The notes under the pieces were generated by a model. It saw only the letters and a program-made list of their open reading frames with translations, made no database searches and had not been told where the DNA came from. From Hyphomicrobium sp. 99 (GTDB taxonomy: Bacteria > Pseudomonadota > Alphaproteobacteria > Rhizobiales > Hyphomicrobiaceae): 64,000 nt of DNA. Within the stretch, counting starts at the first letter, position 1. The number at the start of each line of letters is the position of its first letter. This document shows, in pieces, positions 8,813-15,956 of the stretch. The position numbers and the translations under genes are program-made. Location: assembly GCF_000384335.2 (NCBI RefSeq), contig NZ_KQ031382.1:2243545-2307544 (forward strand), read 5' to 3'.

Positions 8813-9541
8813 ATGCTAAGCGCTCCGCGTTCTCGAACGATCGTTTCGCTGCTCAACATCGCTCTAGCGTCGGGTTTCCTCCTGACGCAGGCAACAGCCT
8901 TGCACGCCCAGGAGCAGGCCATGGAACGAACGATTACGGTTTCCGCAACGGGTACGGCCGAAGCAGAGCCCGACAGCGCCCGCATTACATCGGGCGTCAC
9001 GACGGAAGCGAAGACGGCGCGCGAAGCGTTGTCCGCCAACAGCGAGACGATGAGCAAAGTCATCGAGCAGCTCAAAGCAAGCGGTATCTATCCCAAGGAC
9101 ATTCAAACAGCGGCTTTCAACGTCGAGCCCGTGTTGGATTATTCCAAGGACGGCCAACCGCCGGTGCTCAGGGGCTACCGGGTGAGCAATCAGGTTGTCG
9201 TCTTCGTTCGCGAACTTCCTAAGCTGGGCGAGATTCTCGATGAGATTGTGAGCGCGGGCGCCAATCAGATTCAGGGGCTGACTTTCGAAGTGTCGAAAGA
9301 AGACACCCTGAAGGACGAGGCCCGCAAGGTAGCGATCGCCAATGCACTGCGCCGCGCCAAGCTGCTGGCAACCGCCGCAGGCGCCGAAGTCGGCAACGTC
9401 ATGCAGATCTCGGAAGAAACGACGGCGACTGGGCCTGTAATGTACGCTCCCCGTATGGCCAAGGCCACGGCGGCCGCGCCAATCGAGACCGGAACGAGCA
9501 CGCTCGAAGCGCGCGTGACGGTCACTTGGGCGCTGAAATAA
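8813..9541 (+). CDS. SIMPL-domain (DUF541) secreted protein
   Basis: A 242-residue exported protein of the SIMPL/DUF541 family, whose members (such as E. coli YggE and the Brucella Omp28/BP26 antigen) form periplasmic ring or channel-like oligomers and have been linked to oxidative stress. The frame also opens at an ATG at 8798, but AGGAG lies 7 bases before the ATG at 8813, so that start is preferred. Residues 1-28 are a signal peptide ending near LHA-QEQ. ERTITVSATGTAEAEPDSARITSGV is the family's first strand pair and GYRVSNQVVVFVREL the central one. The gene ends 8 bases before a convergent hydrolase gene. Confidence 0.88.
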   Translation: MLSAPRSRTIVSLLNIALASGFLLTQATALHAQEQAMERTITVSATGTAEAEPDSARITSGVTTEAKTAREALSANSETMSKVIEQLKASGIYPKDIQTAAFNVEPVLDYSKDGQPPVLRGYRVSNQVVVFVRELPKLGEILDEIVSAGANQIQGLTFEVSKEDTLKDEARKVAIANALRRAKLLATAAGAEVGNVMQISEETTATGPVMYAPRMAKATAAAPIETGTSTLEARVTVTWALK

Positions 9542-9549
9542 CAGCGCCC
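9528..9549. terminator. Hairpin between convergent genes
   Basis: A perfect 8-bp inverted repeat, GGGCGCTG and CAGCGCCC with a 6-base loop, spans the stop codon of the SIMPL gene and the end of the convergent carbon-nitrogen hydrolase gene. No long T-run follows on either strand, so it is at best a weak bidirectional terminator. Confidence 0.4.
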
Positions 9550-10458
9550 TTAGGCGAGTTTGACAACTTCAACGTCGACCTTCGCCGTCGTGCCGCCGCC
9601 GGGCTGCTTCAGCCAGTCGCCGTAGTTGTGCATCTCGCCCGTCTCGCGAACGCAGGCGAGGCGGCCGAGGTCGATGATGGCCGTCACCCACTCGGCGGCG
9701 TTGAGCGTGCCTTGGGCGAGCACGCCGGTATCCGACACGTTATGTTCGGACGGCACATAGATGCCCGCTGCGCCGGCGTTGAAGTCGACAGCAGGCGACC
9801 ACGGCGCGTCGCCGACTGTCGGGCTCTGCACGGCGGCAATCGTATTCTCGAGCGCGCGCGCCATCGAGCCTGTACGAACGCGGTGGTATCCGGAGACTCG
9901 CTCCGTGCACGAAGGAACAAGCAAGACTTCCGCACCTGCTTCCGCCATCGCACGCGCAATGAGCGGGAATTCGCTGTCGTAGCAGATCGCGATGCCGAAC
10001 GTGCCGAGCGACGTTGCAAACACGCGCACGGGACCGCCCGCGGTAACACCCCAATTGTGCTCGAAGGGCGTCATGACGAGCTTCTCCTGCTCGCCGACTG
10101 ATCCCTTGGGCGTCACGAGCTGAGCCACATTCACGAAGCGCCCGTCGGTCTTCTTCTTGGGCCCCGACCCGACGAGAATGTGTACGTTGTGCTTCTTCGC
10201 GAGCTCGAGATGGAACTGGACTCGGCTTTCTGTGAGCTCTGCAACCTTCGTCAGAGTCGCCTGCAGATCCTGGTAGACCTCGGGTCCAAAGCAGGCGGCC
10301 TGCTCGATCGCCGCGTATTCCGGAAAGACGAGAAGCTCCGCGCCCGTTGCTGCGCCGTTCTTGACCCACAGCGCGATCTTCTTCTCCCACTCGGCGAGCG
10401 TATTCGGCTGGCCGATGGGATATTGAGCACTCGCAACCTTGAGATGCTTCGCCGCCAT
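9550..10458 (-). CDS. Carbon-nitrogen hydrolase (nitrilase superfamily)
   Basis: A 302-residue cytoplasmic amidase of the nitrilase superfamily. The catalytic triad is visible as Glu47 (FPEYA), Lys126 (GEQEKLVMTPFE) and Cys159 (AICYDSEFP). Its start codon overlaps the stop of the upstream GNAT gene by one base (TAATG), so the two are translationally coupled. In many bacteria I know a single polypeptide that joins a GNAT domain to a carbon-nitrogen hydrolase domain; here the same pair exists as two adjacent genes, which implies that they act together. The substrate is unknown. An acylated amine or amide modified by the acetyltransferase is a reasonable guess. Confidence 0.88.
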   Translation of the reverse strand: MAAKHLKVASAQYPIGQPNTLAEWEKKIALWVKNGAATGAELLVFPEYAAIEQAACFGPEVYQDLQATLTKVAELTESRVQFHLELAKKHNVHILVGSGPKKKTDGRFVNVAQLVTPKGSVGEQEKLVMTPFEHNWGVTAGGPVRVFATSLGTFGIAICYDSEFPLIARAMAEAGAEVLLVPSCTERVSGYHRVRTGSMARALENTIAAVQSPTVGDAPWSPAVDFNAGAAGIYVPSEHNVSDTGVLAQGTLNAAEWVTAIIDLGRLACVRETGEMHNYGDWLKQPGGGTTAKVDVEVVKLA

Positions 10459-11069
10459 TAGAAAGTTTTCATCCAGAACTGCATCTTGTGGGTCGTCTCG
10501 TTGGGCTGATCGATATCTTTCCAGTCGTACGTCGCGACGATGCCGTCGACCGGAGCGTACCCGCGCTTTTTCCAGAACGGATCAAGCGGGGCGTAATCCG
10601 CGGGCTTCAACGGGTGATCGTCGGGCCGGACGACCCGGCAGAACGACGAATGAGTAAAGCCGCCGAGCTTCTTCGCTTGCGCTTCGCGGCCATCGAAAAA
10701 AGCGTGCCCGAGGCCAAGGCCTCGGTGGCTCTTCAGCAGCACACTCTCGCCGCAATAGAAGATCTTCGTAATGTCGTAGCCCGCTTTTTTGAACGGCTCG
10801 CCGAACTCGTCCGCGTGCTCGATCATCGGCGCACCGGTCGAAGCACCGACCATCTGGTCGCCGTCATAGGCGGTAACGACCACGGCACCTTTGGCCTTGG
10901 CGAACTTCTCGAGATACTTTTGTTCGTACTCGAGTGTGCCCTCGTAGAGATACGGCCAATCGCGAAAGACGATCATGCGCAATCGGCTAAGATCGGGAAG
11001 GACCTTGAGAATGTCCTCCCCGGTTACCGATTTGACTTCGAGATTCTTCTTCTCGACCGTAGCCGCCAT
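10458..11069 (-). CDS. GNAT family N-acetyltransferase
   Basis: A 203-residue acetyl-CoA-dependent acyltransferase-like protein. The acetyl-CoA loop is degenerate but recognisable as KSHRGLGLGHAFFDGREAQA near residues 113-132. The C-terminal part PADYAPLDPFWKKRGYAPVDG resembles the terminal strand that completes the GNAT fold. It is the middle gene of a minus-strand unit: 13 bases after a SnoaL-like gene and overlapping the carbon-nitrogen hydrolase gene by one base. Fusions of these two domains elsewhere suggest a joint pathway. The acceptor substrate is unknown. Confidence 0.82.
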   Translation of the reverse strand: MAATVEKKNLEVKSVTGEDILKVLPDLSRLRMIVFRDWPYLYEGTLEYEQKYLEKFAKAKGAVVVTAYDGDQMVGASTGAPMIEHADEFGEPFKKAGYDITKIFYCGESVLLKSHRGLGLGHAFFDGREAQAKKLGGFTHSSFCRVVRPDDHPLKPADYAPLDPFWKKRGYAPVDGIVATYDWKDIDQPNETTHKMQFWMKTF

Positions 11070-11082
11070 ATCAGTCGATGCC

Positions 11083-11517
11083 TCAGCCCGCGACCTGCGC
11101 GATCCAATCCGTGAGATTGTAATATGTGGTGACGCGGGCGATTTTGCCGTCGCGAATTGCGAAGAACGTGCCGGCGGGCAGAACGTACTTTTGGCCCACG
11201 GCGTCCGGCAAACCTTCTTCCGTATTCTTGTAGGTTCCGTGCACGTTGAATTCTGCAGCGGCGCGCGTCGCGTCCTTCGAGACGAGGACCACGATGTCCT
11301 TCAGCTCTTCCTTGTAGTTGTGCGTCATGCGCGCGTTGAAGGCGCGGAACTTCTCTATGCCTTGGCGACGCTCGCCCTGATTGACGTCGTGGATCACGTC
11401 GTCGGTCAGGAAGTCCAGCATGGCGTCGGTATCGCCGCGGTTGAAGGCAGCGTAGTAGTCGCGGATGAGCGCAGCCGTTGCGGCACGGGCTTGCGATTCG
11501 GGCGTGGTGTCGGACAT
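11083..11517 (-). CDS. SnoaL / ketosteroid isomerase-like protein (NTF2 fold)
   Basis: A 144-residue protein of the NTF2-like superfamily. YYAAFNRGDTDAMLDFLTDDVIHDVNQG is the typical helix and first strands, and DGKIARVTTYYNLTDWIAQV is the closing strand region. The frame is open back to 11766, but only the ATG at 11517 has a ribosome-binding site (GGAGAG) and the residues before it have no family similarity. Proteins of this fold include isomerases, hydrolases and pure binding proteins; the conserved acidic residues do not allow a precise call. It leads the unit with the GNAT and hydrolase genes and is probably part of the same small pathway. Confidence 0.8.
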   Translation of the reverse strand: MSDTTPESQARAATAALIRDYYAAFNRGDTDAMLDFLTDDVIHDVNQGERRQGIEKFRAFNARMTHNYKEELKDIVVLVSKDATRAAAEFNVHGTYKNTEEGLPDAVGQKYVLPAGTFFAIRDGKIARVTTYYNLTDWIAQVAG

Positions 11518-11649
11518 CGGTTGTCTCTCCGGATGGCTCGTCAATGGATCTGGCGGGCTCTTTAGCAGGTCGGATCGGCGCCTTCCATGCGCAAGCGTGG
11601 TGGGGTAAACGCGACATTTCAACTTCAATTCCGGAGCCCGGAGAAGCCA

Positions 11650-12270
11650 ATGGCGCGCGTTCAAGAGCTTTTCGTCACCCAAATCTACCGCGAAGAGCTT
11701 CAGCGCGGCCAAACATCGGCGCTGATCCAAGAGCTTGACGAGGCCGCGCGCGAAATCTCGACCCAAGACAGGGCGGGGCAGGCCTGGGCGAAAGCGAACG
11801 ATTATCCGGGATATACATCTTATGCGTCACTCAATGACCTGCCCGACAGGCACTCGGCGTTTGGCGATCTCGTCGGCGTCCTGGACCGGCACGCGAACGC
11901 CTTCGCAAAGGTCCTGGAGTTTGATCTGGATGGAAAGCGCCTGACGCTCGACAGCCTGTGGATCAACGTCCTGAAGCCCGGCGGACACCACACGGCACAC
12001 ATCCACCCGCACTCCGTGATCAGCGGCACGCTCTATCTCGCCGTCCCGAAAGACGCGAGCGCGATCAAGTACGAAGATCCAAGACTGCCGATGTTCATGG
12101 CCGCGCCGCCCCGCAAAGCCTCGGCCAAGGAGAAGAACAAGACGTTCGTCGCGGTCGCCCCCACAACTGGCACGCTTCTGCTCTGGGAAAGCTGGCTCCG
12201 GCACGAGGTGCCGATCAATCACGCAAAGGCCGAGCGCGTCTCGGTGAGCTTCAATTATCGTCTCGATTGA
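11650..12270 (+). CDS. Putative 2OG-Fe(II) oxygenase family protein (TIGR02466-like)
   Basis: A 206-residue protein of the family described as putative 2-oxoglutarate/Fe(II) oxygenases. GGHHTAHIHPHSVISGTLYLAVP at residues 111-133 provides candidate iron ligands (His117, His119). LWESWLRHEVPIN at 179-190 supplies the distal histidine (His185), and ERVSVSFNYRLD (195-206) the arginine that binds 2-oxoglutarate. The frame extends to 11587, but GGAGAAG precedes the ATG at 11650. The family is often found as a lone gene and its substrate is unknown. It is divergent from the SnoaL-GNAT-hydrolase unit, with 132 bases between the start codons. Confidence 0.78.
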   Translation: MARVQELFVTQIYREELQRGQTSALIQELDEAAREISTQDRAGQAWAKANDYPGYTSYASLNDLPDRHSAFGDLVGVLDRHANAFAKVLEFDLDGKRLTLDSLWINVLKPGGHHTAHIHPHSVISGTLYLAVPKDASAIKYEDPRLPMFMAAPPRKASAKEKNKTFVAVAPTTGTLLLWESWLRHEVPINHAKAERVSVSFNYRLD

Positions 12271-12279
12271 TCGGCCGTT

Positions 12280-12699
12280 CTACTCTCCCAGAACATGCAC
12301 GACGATCTGCCGAGCATGGGGTTTTCGCCGGTGCTCGAAAAGATAGATGCCTTGCCAGGTGCCGAGCAGCATTTGAAACTCTGCGATAGGGATCGCCAGG
12401 GTCGATTGGGTTAGCGCACTCTTAACGTGCGCGGGCATGTCGTCGGGACCCTCAGACTGATGCACGAAGAGCGGATCGCCGTCCGGCACGAGACGCTTGA
12501 AGAAGGCGACGAGATCGCGCTGTACGTCCGGATCGGCATTTTCCTGGATCAGCAGGGACGCCGAGGTATGGCGGCAAAAGACGTGCACCATGCCCGTTTC
12601 AATGCCTGCAGTTCGGACGATCCGCGAGACGTCTTTGGTAAATTCCGAGAGACCGGCTCCACGCGTCTCGATTCTCAATGTTTCCTGGTATTGCCGCAT
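12280..12699 (-). CDS. yjbQ: YjbQ family protein (secondary thiamine-phosphate synthase)
   Basis: A 139-residue member of the UPF0047/YjbQ family, which has weak thiamine-phosphate synthase activity in E. coli and an unknown main role. The signature HTSASLLIQENADPDVQRDL lies at residues 44-63 and GTWQGIYLFEHR near 113-124. Length equals the family norm. Its start lies only 37 bases from the start of a divergent GreA/GreB-like gene, so the two promoters must overlap. It converges with the 2OG-oxygenase-like gene 9 bases away. Confidence 0.9.
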   Translation of the reverse strand: MRQYQETLRIETRGAGLSEFTKDVSRIVRTAGIETGMVHVFCRHTSASLLIQENADPDVQRDLVAFFKRLVPDGDPLFVHQSEGPDDMPAHVKSALTQSTLAIPIAEFQMLLGTWQGIYLFEHRRKPHARQIVVHVLGE

Positions 12700-12736
12700 G
12701 CTGGTGCCAGTCTCCGAGAGAGCCTATATAAGAGGG

Positions 12737-13195
12737 ATGAGTAGAGCATTCGTCAAAGAATCCGATGCTGTAGAAGAGCTTCCCGACAAGCTCATCTCCG
12801 AGCACCGCAATCTGGTCACGCCGGAGGGCCTGACCCAGATCGAGGCTGAGGTCGAAAGGCTGCAAGCGGAGCATGCGGAAGCCCAACGCCTGGGCGATAG
12901 GGACGCGCTTCAGCGGGCTTCCCGAGATCTTCGCTACTGGAAACAACGCCTCACCACCGCCGAGGTTCAGAGGCCTCCGGCCGATGCATCCGTCGTCGCC
13001 TTCGGGTCGCTCGTGACCCTCGAAAGGGACGATGGGCGCGTTCAGAAATACCGCATCGTCGGCGAGGATGAATCCAACCCCACGAAGGGCAAGATTTCAT
13101 ATGCCTCGCCCTTGGCTCAGGCGCTCATGGAAAAGAGCGTCGGCGACGTGGTCCACGCGGGCACTGGCGAAGCCGAAATCGTGAAGATCGGGTAG
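12737..13195 (+). CDS. GreA/GreB family protein
   Basis: A 152-residue protein with the GreA architecture. Residues 20-75 form a heptad-rich helix pair (LTQIEAEVERLQAEHAEAQ) and residues 90-150 a C-terminal GreA/GreB FKBP-like domain (GSLVTLERDDGRVQKYRIVGEDE, SYASPLAQALMEKSVGD). It is distinct from the canonical greA in this window at 28.5 kb, and the acidic tip between the helices is poorly conserved, so it may be a GreB-like or Rnk-like RNA polymerase secondary-channel factor. The open frame begins at 12497, but that part overlaps yjbQ on the other strand and has no family similarity; the ATG at 12737 gives the right length. Confidence 0.85.
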   Translation: MSRAFVKESDAVEELPDKLISEHRNLVTPEGLTQIEAEVERLQAEHAEAQRLGDRDALQRASRDLRYWKQRLTTAEVQRPPADASVVAFGSLVTLERDDGRVQKYRIVGEDESNPTKGKISYASPLAQALMEKSVGDVVHAGTGEAEIVKIG

Positions 13196-13207
13196 CTTCC
13201 GACTTGA

Positions 13208-13705
13208 TCAGCAGTTGGGACTGTCGCCCGACGGCATGAACGCCTTCATCGCTTGCTCGATTTCGTCGGCGCTCATGTCGCGCTGATGCGTTGCAATCGA
13301 CCATTGGTGGCCGAACGGATCTTCGATGATGCCGTAGCGATCGCCCCAGAACATATCCGTGACCGGCATCCGAAGCCTCGCGCCCGCCTTGACCGCTCGA
13401 TCAACGAACGCATCGACGTCGGCGACGTAAAGATGGATCGTAACCGGGGTGCCGTTGAGCGAGGTCGGTGCAAGCGAACCCCAATCCGGATTTTCATCGA
13501 CGAGCATCACTGAGGCTTTGCCTATCTTGATGGCGCCGTGGATCAGCTTTCCGTCCTTGGCGGCAAGCCTCATCGTTTCCACCGCGCCAAAGGCCTTCTT
13601 ATAAAAGTCGATGGCGTTTGCCGCTCCCGCACAAACCAAATGCGGTGTGATGGCGGGCAGGTCATCCCCTCGGATCACTGGGGGCTTTTCCTGAGTTTGG
13701 GTCAT
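13208..13705 (-). CDS. VOC family protein (glyoxalase / PhnB-like)
   Basis: A 165-residue protein with two beta-alpha-beta-beta-beta modules of the vicinal oxygen chelate fold. ITPHLVCAGAANAIDFYKKAFGA opens the first module and TIHLYVADVDAFVDRAVKAGA the second. DRYGIIEDPFGHQWSIATH is the strand usual in PhnB-type proteins and carries the final metal-ligand region. The ATG is preceded by AGGAGGAG, a very strong ribosome-binding site. Members often act as resistance or isomerase proteins, but this subgroup has no known substrate. It lies downstream of the mtnBDC unit, 210 bases from mtnC, and need not be part of it. Confidence 0.85.
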   Translation of the reverse strand: MTQTQEKPPVIRGDDLPAITPHLVCAGAANAIDFYKKAFGAVETMRLAAKDGKLIHGAIKIGKASVMLVDENPDWGSLAPTSLNGTPVTIHLYVADVDAFVDRAVKAGARLRMPVTDMFWGDRYGIIEDPFGHQWSIATHQRDMSADEIEQAMKAFMPSGDSPNC

Positions 13706-13915
13706 CTCGCTCCTCCTTTTTTATAGGTGGCCGCGTATTTTTATCGGGAAAAGCGCATTGAACGGCGCGGCACCAGCGCAATCCCGTTGGGTCATCTTCA
13801 TGCGAAAAAAGGCTTCATGATGCGTCACGAAGCTGAAATAGGAATAGCGCTCCTTTCTCCGGGGGCGAAGAAAATCTATCCCTCAGAAATAACGGCGCGC
13901 AGCTGGTAGTGTTTC

Positions 13916-14632
13916 CTACCGCCTGACGGCGACGCGGCAATAGTCAGAAATTTCAGGGAAATCTGGATGATGCGGGGTCTCGTCCTTGACGACATGCACC
14001 GCCTGCAGATCCGCTGCTCGCGCCGCTTCCAGCTCCTTTGGATTGTCGGAGAAGTAGGCGATGCGCGCCGGCCTCGTGCTGATGAGTTCGGCGATCCGGA
14101 GATACGACGTAGGCTCGGTCTTGGGGCCAACATCGGTGTCGAAATATTGAGAGAACAACGGGCGCAGATCGCCTGCGTCGCTGAATTCAAAGAACAGTCG
14201 CTGCGCCTGCACGGAGCCCGATGAATAGATGTAAAGCGGCAGACCTTCCGATTTCCACTGCTTCACCGCCGACAGAGCATCTGAAAAAATCGGGCTTCTG
14301 AGCGCGCCAGATCGATAGCCGCTCTCCCAGATCAATCCTTGTAGCTTCTTGAGTGGAGGAGCCTTGACGTCGCGCGCTTGCCAGTCGAGCAGGGCGCTCA
14401 CGGCATCGCTCACCCCAGCGAGTGCTTTTGCCTGCGCGAGAATGTCTTGAACGATTGGGCTCGTGAGATTGTCGGATACGAAACCTTCGAGACGATCCCG
14501 CGAATAGGGAAAAAGCGTATCGCGAACGAAGCTGATTGGGCTGATCGTGCCCTCGATATCGAGAAGCACGGCATCTGCCGTAATGCGCACGAGCGCCTGC
14601 GTCTCGGGCGTTACCGGCTGTCCTTCGCTCAC
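13916..14632 (-). CDS. mtnC: Acireductone synthase (enolase-phosphatase E1)
   Basis: A 238-residue HAD-family enzyme of the methionine salvage pathway that enolises and dephosphorylates 2,3-diketo-5-methylthiopentyl-1-phosphate to acireductone. LLDIEGTISPISFVRDTLFPYSR at residues 23-45 carries the nucleophile Asp25 and acid/base Glu27. KKLQGLIWESGYRSG is the family cap motif, YSSGSVQAQRLFF motif 2, and FDTDVGPKTEPTSY and YFSDNPKELEAA the later HAD motifs. It starts with GTG, 14 bases after mtnD, with which it forms an operon. Length fits MtnC (about 230 residues). Confidence 0.95.
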   Translation of the reverse strand: MSEGQPVTPETQALVRITADAVLLDIEGTISPISFVRDTLFPYSRDRLEGFVSDNLTSPIVQDILAQAKALAGVSDAVSALLDWQARDVKAPPLKKLQGLIWESGYRSGALRSPIFSDALSAVKQWKSEGLPLYIYSSGSVQAQRLFFEFSDAGDLRPLFSQYFDTDVGPKTEPTSYLRIAELISTRPARIAYFSDNPKELEAARAADLQAVHVVKDETPHHPDFPEISDYCRVAVRR

Positions 14633-14646
14633 GTCAGTCCGTACCT

Positions 14647-15195
14647 TTATGCGGCTTCGTAAGTTGGCACGCTCTCGGCGATCGCGTCGCCGGTATAATG
14701 GGCGACCCAGCCCGAAGGATCGTTGAAGAGACGGATCACCGTAAAGTTTCCTTCCGCTCCGCCATCGAACCAGTGCTTGGTGCCGCGTGGAACCGAGAGA
14801 AGATCGTCCGCCGTGCCGACGATCTGATAAACCTTGTCTCCGACATGAAGATAAAAGGCCCCGCTTCCTTCGACGAAGAACCGAACTTCGTCCTCGTCGT
14901 GCGTGTGCTCGCTCAAAAACTTCTGCCGTAAACCCGGCCAGTTCGGATTGCCAGGACGGACATGAATGACGTCAGCATTCGTGTAGCCGCGCTCAGCTTT
15001 CAGGCGGTCGATCTGCGGTTTGTAAGCCGACAGGATTTCTTCCGAAGCGGCATCCGACGAGAGCGGCTTCTCGGCTTTCCAGCGTTCGATGCTTGCACCG
15101 GTATGAGCCAGCTCGTCCTTGATGAGCGCAAAATCGTTTGTGTCCAAAAGAACATCTGTGGCGTCGGCTGCAGAATAGACAACGAGCTGTGTCAT
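14647..15195 (-). CDS. mtnD: Acireductone dioxygenase (Fe2+/Ni2+ ARD)
   Basis: A 182-residue cupin enzyme that cleaves acireductone with O2 to formate and the keto precursor of methionine. The metal ligands His97, His99, Glu103 ([15 protein letters not shown]) and His141 (GTKHWFDGG) are all present. The frame is open back to 15285 but the ATG at 15195 has AGGAG upstream and gives the family length. This ATG overlaps the mtnB stop by four bases (ATGA), a sign of coupled translation. The bound metal decides between the on-pathway (Fe) and CO-forming (Ni) reaction and cannot be read from sequence. Confidence 0.95.
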   Translation of the reverse strand: MTQLVVYSAADATDVLLDTNDFALIKDELAHTGASIERWKAEKPLSSDAASEEILSAYKPQIDRLKAERGYTNADVIHVRPGNPNWPGLRQKFLSEHTHDEDEVRFFVEGSGAFYLHVGDKVYQIVGTADDLLSVPRGTKHWFDGGAEGNFTVIRLFNDPSGWVAHYTGDAIAESVPTYEAA

Positions 15196-15842
15196 GGTTG
15201 ATAGCTCCTGAAGGCAATCATCTGGTGGAACAGCACTTCCAACGCCTCCAAATGGCGTGTGGCATCGCGAGGCGTTTTTCCCCAAGCGTAGAGACCGTGG
15301 CCGGCGAGTAGATATCCCGGCGCACGTATTTGCTGCGCAGATACCGGTTCGCCAAGGCGCGCAGCGACCCGGTGCGAGAGCGCGTCAATATTTTGATCGT
15401 TCGCAAAGACCGGAACCTCGACGGTGGCCTCGTGAGACGTCACGCCCAGAAGCGCCTTCTGCAATTCCCAGCCGTTGAGATGAACGGCGCCATCAGCAAG
15501 GTGCGCATGCCCGATCACGGTCGAGTAGGGGCCGTGAGCATGGAAGATGGCCCCGATATCGGGATTGTCCGTGTATTGGCGGATGTGGAGCGCGGCCTCG
15601 GCAGAGGAGCCCGGCAACAGCGGCGCGTCGAGAGTTTGGATCAAGACATCCGACCGCGTCAGCGCGCCCTTATCGGCACCGCTCCGCGTAATCGCGATCC
15701 GACTCGCATCGATCCTGACCGAGAAATTTCCGGAAGTGGCGGGCACCCAGTGCCGCGCGGCGGCATAACGGCCAGCGCCGATAACGGCCTCGATAGCCGT
15801 TTCGATCCGATCGCCTTCAACGATTGCCAGCGCCACTGTCAT
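15192..15842 (-). CDS. mtnB: Methylthioribulose-1-phosphate dehydratase
   Basis: A 216-residue class II aldolase-fold enzyme that dehydrates 5-methylthioribulose-1-phosphate in methionine salvage. ATSGNFSVR (residues 35-43) is the phosphate-binding loop; His101 and His103 ([14 protein letters not shown]) and His182 ([10 protein letters not shown]) are the zinc ligands. It is the first gene of mtnB-mtnD-mtnC. The isomerase MtnA and kinase or phosphorylase genes (mtnK or mtnP) are not within the window, so the pathway must be completed from another locus. Confidence 0.95.
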   Translation of the reverse strand: MTVALAIVEGDRIETAIEAVIGAGRYAAARHWVPATSGNFSVRIDASRIAITRSGADKGALTRSDVLIQTLDAPLLPGSSAEAALHIRQYTDNPDIGAIFHAHGPYSTVIGHAHLADGAVHLNGWELQKALLGVTSHEATVEVPVFANDQNIDALSHRVAARLGEPVSAQQIRAPGYLLAGHGLYAWGKTPRDATRHLEALEVLFHQMIAFRSYQP

Positions 15843-15906
15843 AATGACAGTGATGTACTGATTTTATGATAGCGCAATGACGACGATCTTATTCCGTTAT
15901 CATATG

Positions 15907-15929
15907 AAAAAGGGCCGCTTTCGCGGCCC
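15907..15929 (-). terminator. Rho-independent terminator of the yqeY-dnaG-rpoD operon
   Basis: On the minus strand a 7-bp GC stem (GCGGCCC with its complement, 4-base GAAA-type loop) is followed directly by TTTTT. It lies 28 bases after the rpoD stop codon and before the mtnB promoter region, and so ends the macromolecular synthesis operon. Confidence 0.85.
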
Positions 15930-15956
15930 CTGTCCATCACATGAGTGTCTATCGGA

